The notes beneath the pieces were generated by a model. It was not told where the DNA came from. It saw nothing but the letters and a program-made list of their open reading frames with translations, and did not search any database. The position numbers and the translations under genes are program-made. Shown in pieces: positions 1 through 3,724 of a stretch of 5,971 nucleotides of DNA. Source of the DNA: Treponema sp. UBA1240 (GTDB taxonomy: Bacteria > Spirochaetota > Spirochaetia > Treponematales > Treponemataceae); NCBI GenBank assembly GCA_002308875.1, contig DBWK01000067.1, forward strand, positions 3,724-9,694, written 5' to 3'. Within the stretch, counting starts at the first letter, position 1. The number at the start of each line of letters is the position of its first letter.

Positions 1-683
1 TAAAAAAACTTATGAACCTCGGTTCAACCTGCATTTACCCCAAAATGGCACCTCAGCCCATAAACGAAGAATCACTGCTTACAGGTCCGCTTGAACCTAC
101 AAACGATGCCTATGCACTCGCAAAGATAAGCGTTATTAAGCTTTGCACAAGCTATAACAAGCAGTACGGCACAGACTTTCTTTCCGTAATGCCTACAAAT
201 CTCTACGGTCTTGAAGACAATTATGAGCTTAACGGCTCACATGTTCTTCCGGCTATGATACGTAAATTCCATGAAGCAAAAATATCAGGCAAAGATGAAG
301 TTGAACTGTGGGGAGACGGTTCTCCGTTAAGAGAATTCCTGTACAGCGATGATCTTGCAAATGCAGTTGTATTTCTTATGGAAAACAAACATGCGCAAGA
401 TTTACGGACACCTACGGGTGACTTTGTGAACGTTGGCAGCGGAAAAGAACTTACAATAAAGCAACTTGCCGAAAAAATCCGCGATGTTGTATATGCAGAT
501 GCAAAAAACCGTACTTGCAACATCAAGTGGAATACACAAATGCCGAACGGAACCCCGCGCAAACTGTGCGACATTACCAGACTGGTAAATCTCGGCTGGA
601 AACCGCAGACAAGCCTTGATAATGGACTTTCTCTTGTGTATGAGTGGTATATAAAGAACCAGAACACAATAAAAGGCAAATAA
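1..683 (+). CDS. fcl: GDP-L-fucose synthase, 5'-truncated
   Basis: This is the C-terminal part of GDP-L-fucose synthase (GDP-4-keto-6-deoxymannose 3,5-epimerase/4-reductase), a cytoplasmic short-chain dehydrogenase that makes GDP-L-fucose for surface glycans. The frame is open to the left edge, and codons before the ATG at 12 encode Lys-Lys-Leu, matching the family strand just before LGS-x-CIYP. The gene therefore starts outside the window, and that ATG is internal. About 225 residues are visible of a usual 310-320; the N-terminal Rossmann glycine motif is missing. Counting from the ATG at 12, the catalytic Ser is S5 and Cys is C7 (GSTCIYP), the YxxxK pair is Y34/K38 (YALAK), and the epimerase His is H77 (GSHVLPA). 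PTNLYG, REFLYSDD, NVGSG and GTPRKLCD are further family signatures. Its TAA overlaps the ATG of rnhA. The usual partner gmd is not visible. The family assignment is firm. Confidence 0.95.
   Translation, partial: KKLMNLGSTCIYPKMAPQPINEESLLTGPLEPTNDAYALAKISVIKLCTSYNKQYGTDFLSVMPTNLYGLEDNYELNGSHVLPAMIRKFHEAKISGKDEVELWGDGSPLREFLYSDDLANAVVFLMENKHAQDLRTPTGDFVNVGSGKELTIKQLAEKIRDVVYADAKNRTCNIKWNTQMPNGTPRKLCDITRLVNLGWKPQTSLDNGLSLVYEWYIKNQNTIKGK
671..676 (+). promoter_or_regulatory. Ribosome binding site for rnhA
   Basis: AAAAGG lies 6 nt before the ATG at 683, inside the last codons of the GDP-fucose synthase gene. It supports starting rnhA at 683 rather than at the in-frame ATG at 644, which lies deep in the upstream gene. 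The spacing and the TAATG overlap suggest translational coupling. Confidence 0.6.
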
Positions 684-1195
684 TGGAGCAGTTATCCCTT
701 TTTCAGGATGAGCCGCAATCTGTCGTAATCACAAAAGAACTTGCCGTTTATACGGACGGAGGCTGTTCCGGGAACCCCGGTCCGGGAGGCTGGGGATGTG
801 TGATTCTGGATTTGGCGGAAACCGGAGAAAAAAAGGAACGGATTTTTTCGGGCGGTCAAAAGCTGACTACAAACAATCAGATGGAACTTACCGCCGTAAT
901 TGAAGCACTAAAAGTAATTGTCAGTGATTATGACAGCAATTCAATTCAGGTATCAGTATTTACCGACAGCCAGTATGTGAAGAACGGCATTACAACCTGG
1001 ATAAAAAACTGGAAAAGAAACGGCTGGCGGACTGCGGATAAAAGTCCGGTAAAGAACAAAGAATTATGGCTTACGCTGGACAGTCTTACACAACAGCTTT
1101 CGTTGCGCTGGGTTTGGGTAAAAGGTCATGCCGGCGTTCACTACAACGAAGTTGTGGACAAGCTTACTCAGGATGAAATAGCCAAATTCCGCTGA
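683..1195 (+). CDS. rnhA: Ribonuclease HI with N-terminal clamp-like motif
   Basis: RNase HI, 170 aa, cuts the RNA strand of RNA-DNA hybrids (R-loops, primer remnants) in the cytoplasm using two metal ions. The four catalytic acids are visible: D25 (YTDGGCSGNPGPGGWG), E68 (NNQMELTAV), D95 (FTDSQYV) and D159 (NEVVDKL). The catalytic-loop histidine is H149 (VKGHAG). The basic-protrusion segment (TTWIKNWKRNGWRTADK, about 104-120) is present, as in the E. coli type. Compared with E. coli, where the first Asp is residue 10, there are about 15 extra N-terminal residues, and these contain QLSLF at 3-7, a match to the beta-clamp-binding consensus. The start at 683 was chosen for its ribosome binding site and because the frame from 644 adds residues that only read through the upstream gene. 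The gene overlaps the fcl stop by one base and probably shares its transcript. A 3-bp gap separates its stop from the convergent ParB-like gene. Confidence 0.95.
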   Translation: MEQLSLFQDEPQSVVITKELAVYTDGGCSGNPGPGGWGCVILDLAETGEKKERIFSGGQKLTTNNQMELTAVIEALKVIVSDYDSNSIQVSVFTDSQYVKNGITTWIKNWKRNGWRTADKSPVKNKELWLTLDSLTQQLSLRWVWVKGHAGVHYNEVVDKLTQDEIAKFR

Positions 1196-1198
1196 AAA

Positions 1199-1795
1199 TC
1201 AGTCGCGCTTACCCATATAATACTTAGCAAAAAAGAACAAGCCCACAATAATCATACAAAAAAAACAGACATCCAACAGACTATGCAGAATATTGCTAAT
1301 CAAGCCGAATTTTCCGCAGACGGCGGCAATGCAAATACCGGCAAACCCAGATGGGACAAGAAGAGCCAGCCTGCCGTTCCGCTTTATTTTTTCCGCTTTT
1401 TTAATATTCCTTTTGTCAAAGCTGTCTTCAAAAAAATCTACGAGAAACTGCTTTAATTTTGAAAAAACACCTCTGGTACTCATTTTTTCGAGTCTGTGCT
1501 TTCCTTCCGCAATTTCAAGGTCCGAAAAAGGAAGGCGCTGTACGTTTTCTTCCAGTTCAAGCTCCAAAAAATGCTCCGCTTCTTTCGCTTCAATTACGGA
1601 TGCTTCTATGGTTTTCCAGCCAAGTTTTTTTGCCGCCTGCAAGCGTCTGAATCCTGCAACCAGTTTATGCTTATCTGTGATTACAATCGGATTCAGAAGC
1701 CCGTTTATCCGCATACTTTCGGCAAGAGAATCTATATTTGGAACGTCAATCCTCACCCTGTCGGAGACTATTATATCGTCAATTGCAATATTCAT
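1199..1795 (-). CDS. ParB-like N-terminal domain protein with two membrane helices
   Basis: This 198-aa protein starts with a ParB/sulfiredoxin-type domain (about 1-98). LAESMRINGLLNPIVI (24-39) resembles the first ParB box, AGFRRLQAAKKLG (47-59) the GxRR phosphate-binding box, and EENVQRLPFSDLEIAEG (82-98) the ENxQR box, where E83-N84 align with the residues used for CTP hydrolysis in Spo0J. The Glu of the usual GERR is Phe here (F49). After this box true ParB has an HTH and a dimerisation domain; neither is recognisable. Instead there is an amphipathic stretch (about 111-126), a basic run (128-142), then two hydrophobic segments at about 143-160 and 171-190, and a basic end (KYYMGKRD). The charge pattern suggests a hairpin with both ends in the cytoplasm. 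An in-frame TAG just upstream makes the ATG at 1795 the earliest possible ATG, and no Shine-Dalgarno is present. The role is unknown. It is not a normal chromosome-segregation ParB; it could act as a membrane-tethered nucleotide-binding or DNA-associated factor. Confidence 0.85.
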   Translation of the reverse strand: MNIAIDDIIVSDRVRIDVPNIDSLAESMRINGLLNPIVITDKHKLVAGFRRLQAAKKLGWKTIEASVIEAKEAEHFLELELEENVQRLPFSDLEIAEGKHRLEKMSTRGVFSKLKQFLVDFFEDSFDKRNIKKAEKIKRNGRLALLVPSGFAGICIAAVCGKFGLISNILHSLLDVCFFCMIIVGLFFFAKYYMGKRD

Positions 1796-1801
1796 GTTTT
1801 T

Positions 1802-1830
1802 ATTCTAATACTACATTTTTTGTTTATCAA
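1802..1830 (-). promoter_or_regulatory. Sigma-70-type promoter of the ParB-like gene, predicted leaderless
   Basis: Read on the minus strand, TTGATA (1825-1830, -35), a 17-bp spacer and TAGAAT (1802-1807, -10) are followed by AAAAAC and then the ATG at 1795. Each hexamer has one mismatch to consensus. Six bases between the -10 and the ATG put the expected start of transcription on the A of the start codon, so the mRNA would have no 5' leader. This agrees with the lack of a Shine-Dalgarno. The -10 overlaps the in-frame TAG stop that rules out an upstream start. Confidence 0.72.
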
Positions 1831-1852
1831 GCGCACATAATTGTAATCTCCT

Positions 1853-1881
1853 TTGACCATACCAAACAAGTGTGCTATAAT
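1853..1881 (+). promoter_or_regulatory. Near-consensus promoter of carD, predicted leaderless
   Basis: TTGACC (1853-1858, -35, 5 of 6), a 17-bp spacer, and a perfect TATAAT (1876-1881, -10) preceded by TGC, giving an extended -10 (TGnTATAAT). AACAAT follows, then the ATG at 1888, so transcription is expected to start at or within a base or two of the A of ATG. No ribosome binding site is present. This should be a strong constitutive promoter driving carD and, by read-through, ispD and ispF. Its -35 is 22 bp from the -35 of the divergent promoter, so the two polymerase sites sit back to back. Confidence 0.8.
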
Positions 1882-1887
1882 AACAAT

Positions 1888-2517
1888 ATGACTAAAAGCC
1901 CTACTTACGAAATCAACCAAAAAATTGTCTATCCCAGTCAGGGGGTCGGCAAAATCATTGATATTACAGAAAAAAAGTTTAAAGACAACGTTCTAAAATA
2001 CTACATAATCTATTTTGAAGTTTCTGATATGACGGTAATGATTCCTGTTGAAAAGGCTGCGGAACTTGGAATCCGCGCTATTGTTTCACAGGAAGAAGCG
2101 CTTAAAGCTATTGAACTGTTGGGCGAGCAGTACGAACCTATCCCATCCGACTGGAAGCTGCGCTATCAGATGAACCTCGAACTGCTTAAGAAAGGAACTG
2201 TCTCCGACATTGCTTCAATCGTACGTTCTTTGTATCACAGAAGCAAGATTAAAGAACTTCCTATTTTGGAACGCAAGCTGTACGATTCCGCAAAAAAACT
2301 TCTTGAAGACGAAATTTCGTTTGCCTTGGATAAGAGTCCTAAAGAAATCGCTAATCTGTTCCATTCAAAGCTTGAACCGCTCGGCGAAGAAGGCGAATCC
2401 AAACGTTCCGTATTCCGAATGGACGACGATGAAGACGACGATTTGATGGAAGACGATGAAGACGTAGCAATGGATGATGAAGACGATGAAGATGAAGAAA
2501 TGGACATGGAGGATTAG
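1888..2517 (+). CDS. carD: CarD-family RNA polymerase-binding regulator with acidic tail
   Basis: This is a CarD/CdnL-family transcription factor of 209 aa. In studied members (Mycobacterium CarD, Myxococcus CdnL) the N-terminal Tudor-like domain binds the RNA polymerase beta subunit, and the helical C-terminal domain contacts the upstream edge of the promoter bubble to stabilise the open complex. Here the N-domain is about residues 7-66 (IVYPSQGVGKI, VMIPVEKAAELGIR). The helical domain is about 72-160, with W89 (PSDWKLRYQMN) at the place of the DNA-wedging Trp. Residues 179-209 form an added tail in which 24 of 31 residues are Asp or Glu and none is basic. The ATG at 1888 was chosen because the sequence from there fits the family N-terminus, while the longer open frame runs back through the promoter. 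It heads a likely operon with ispD, 24 bp downstream. No other identity is likely. Confidence 0.95.
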   Translation: MTKSPTYEINQKIVYPSQGVGKIIDITEKKFKDNVLKYYIIYFEVSDMTVMIPVEKAAELGIRAIVSQEEALKAIELLGEQYEPIPSDWKLRYQMNLELLKKGTVSDIASIVRSLYHRSKIKELPILERKLYDSAKKLLEDEISFALDKSPKEIANLFHSKLEPLGEEGESKRSVFRMDDDEDDDLMEDDEDVAMDDEDDEDEEMDMED

Positions 2518-2541
2518 TTCTCTTCGTTCTTTTAATCATAT

Positions 2542-3240
2542 ATGAATATTGCCTTAATCATAACCGCCGCCGGTTCTTCCAGCAGATTCGGCGGTCAAAA
2601 AAAAGAATACCTGCAATTACCATCCGGTACAAACACCGTGCTTTCGCAATCCGCGGAAACATTTTTACGTACAAACCTTTTTTCTTCACTTATAATCACA
2701 ATACCAAAAGGTGATGAAGACAAAGCCGCAAATACACTCAAAACTTCACAATTCGTGAACAAACTTCTCTTTGAGGAACCTGCCGGAATTCGTTTTTCAT
2801 TTGCAACAGGCGGAAAAACACGGCAAGATTCAGTATACAACGGCTTAATAAAGCTTTCAGAACTTTCCGGCAGCAAGCCGGATTTGGTTCTTATTCACGA
2901 TGGAGCACGTCCCTGGGTTACGGAAAAAATTATTCGCAGCGTTATTGAAAAAACTGCCGTGGCAGGAGCTGCTGTTCCGGCTATTCCGGCTGTTGATACA
3001 CAAAAGGAAGTTGACGAAAACGGCAGAATAACTCAGCACTTAAAGCGCAAATATGTATACGCCGTGCAAACACCGCAGGCTTTTGAATTTGAAAGATTGC
3101 TACAAGCGCACGAAAAAGCACGTTGTGATGATCTGGAATACACCGATGACACGGAAATTTGGGGCGCATATTGCGGCGATGTGTATATTTCGGAAGGTGA
3201 CATTAAAAACAAAAAAATCACCTTTCAATCAGATTTATAA
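2542..3240 (+). CDS. ispD: 2-C-methyl-D-erythritol 4-phosphate cytidylyltransferase
   Basis: IspD couples MEP to CTP to give CDP-ME and pyrophosphate, the third step of the non-mevalonate isoprenoid pathway in the cytoplasm. The 232 aa are close to the E. coli length of 236. The nucleotide-binding loop AAGSSSRFGGQKKEYL (9-24) carries R15 and K21, which align with catalytic E. coli R20 and K27. Further signatures are GGKTRQDSVYNGL (90-102), LIHDGARP (117-124), VDTQKEV (151-157), QTPQAFEF (176-183), TDDTE (201-205) and NKKIT (223-227), with K225 aligning with E. coli K213. The start gives the short first strand typical of the family, and there is no alternative start nearby. No Shine-Dalgarno lies at a normal distance: GGAGGA (2508-2513) in the carD end is 28 nt too far upstream. 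No convincing promoter precedes it, so it is probably read from the carD promoter. Confidence 0.97.
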   Translation: MNIALIITAAGSSSRFGGQKKEYLQLPSGTNTVLSQSAETFLRTNLFSSLIITIPKGDEDKAANTLKTSQFVNKLLFEEPAGIRFSFATGGKTRQDSVYNGLIKLSELSGSKPDLVLIHDGARPWVTEKIIRSVIEKTAVAGAAVPAIPAVDTQKEVDENGRITQHLKRKYVYAVQTPQAFEFERLLQAHEKARCDDLEYTDDTEIWGAYCGDVYISEGDIKNKKITFQSDL

Positions 3241-3245
3241 AGGGA
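3239..3245 (+). promoter_or_regulatory. Ribosome binding site for ispF
   Basis: AAAGGGA overlaps the ispD stop codon (TAA at 3238-3240). The last G is 5 nt before the ATG at 3250. Good spacing and overlap with the upstream stop support coupled translation of ispD and ispF. Confidence 0.65.
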
Positions 3246-3249
3246 TTGT

Positions 3250-3723
3250 ATGTACAGAATAGGATTGGGAACAGACTTGCACCGTCTTGTAAAAGGAAGA
3301 AAACTGATAATCGGCGGAATTACAATACCGTTCAACAAAGGCGAACTGGCACACTCTGACGGCGACGTTCTGCTGCATGCAATAACTGACGCAATTTTAG
3401 GAGCATCCGGTTTGGGCGACATAGGTTCGTTTTTTCCGCCGGAAGACAAGCAGTGGAAAGACGCGGATTCGGCTTTTCTCTTGAAAACTGTATATGACAA
3501 AGTAAAGCTTGCCGGCTGGCACATCGAAAACATTGACTGCGTTATTCAGCTTGAACAACCTAAATTTTTGCCATACAGAGAATCCGTTATAAAGTCTATT
3601 GCAAATATTCTCGATATTCAGGCGGAACAAGTTTTTGTAAAGGCAAAAACTGCAGAAAAACTGGAGTCAATCGGAAAAAGCCGGGCTGTAACAGCCCAGG
3701 CTGTTTGTCTTTTAAGTAAATAA
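3250..3723 (+). CDS. ispF: 2-C-methyl-D-erythritol 2,4-cyclodiphosphate synthase
   Basis: IspF cyclises CDP-ME 2-phosphate to MEcPP with release of CMP, two steps after IspD. It normally works as a homotrimer with a zinc ion and a divalent metal at each subunit interface. The protein is 157 aa, the usual length. The metal ligands are D9 and H11 (GTDLH, usually GYDVH) and H43 (HSDGDVLLHAITDA). DIGSFFPPEDKQWKDADS (57-74) is the phosphate and substrate loop. KTAEKLESIGKSRAVTAQAV (133-152) is the cytidine-binding end, a little divergent from the common TTTEKLGFxGR. It lies 9 bp after ispD as a separate gene, not as the fused IspDF enzyme of some other bacteria. ispE, the step between them, is not in the window. 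The stop is one base from the stop of the convergent coiled-coil gene, and a terminator-like hairpin lies in its last codons. Confidence 0.97.
   Translation: MYRIGLGTDLHRLVKGRKLIIGGITIPFNKGELAHSDGDVLLHAITDAILGASGLGDIGSFFPPEDKQWKDADSAFLLKTVYDKVKLAGWHIENIDCVIQLEQPKFLPYRESVIKSIANILDIQAEQVFVKAKTAEKLESIGKSRAVTAQAVCLLSK
3675..3706 (-). terminator. Intrinsic terminator of the coiled-coil gene, inside the ispF 3' end
   Basis: AGCC+GGGCTG (3679-3688) pairs with CAGCCC+GGCT (3692-3702, with one bulged A at 3698) around a TAA loop: 10 pairs, 8 of them G-C. On the minus strand the hairpin starts 22 nt after the coiled-coil stop and is followed by TTTTT (complement of 3675-3679), a good intrinsic terminator. 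On the plus strand the tail is only GTTTGTCTTTT, and stopping there would remove the ispF stop codon. The main direction is therefore inferred to be minus. Confidence 0.62.
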
Positions 3724-3724
3724 A

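Noticed and set aside
829..835. A AAA AAG slippery heptamer in frame in rnhA (another in carD near 1969-1975), like the dnaX frameshift site.
   Set aside because: The -1 frame in rnhA stops after about 20 codons with no useful product, and Glu-Lys-Lys codons make this string common in AT-rich genes. No clear downstream structure was seen.
1194..1204. CTGA-AAA-TCAG inverted repeat spanning both stop codons.
   Set aside because: Only 4 pairs with no T-tract on either side; too weak for a terminator.
1831..1852. Possible operator palindrome between the two -35 boxes (ACA-TAAT-TGT).
   Set aside because: Arms of only 3 bp around a non-palindromic centre, which is expected by chance in AT-rich DNA.
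2235..2507. Serine-rich minus-strand open frame opposite the carD end.
   Set aside because: It is the mirror of the Asp/Glu codon run in carD. It has no family match or ribosome binding site and is a shadow frame.
2501..2536. Possible ispD promoter: TGGACA (2501-2506) and TTTAAT (2531-2536).
   Set aside because: The spacer would be 24 bp, too long for sigma-70, and no better -35 lies at 16-18 bp.
2597..2604. Run of eight A's in ispD at the catalytic Lys codons, a possible phase-variation tract.
   Set aside because: ispD is expected to be essential for isoprenoid synthesis, so on/off switching is unlikely. The run is explained by Gln-Lys-Lys codons.
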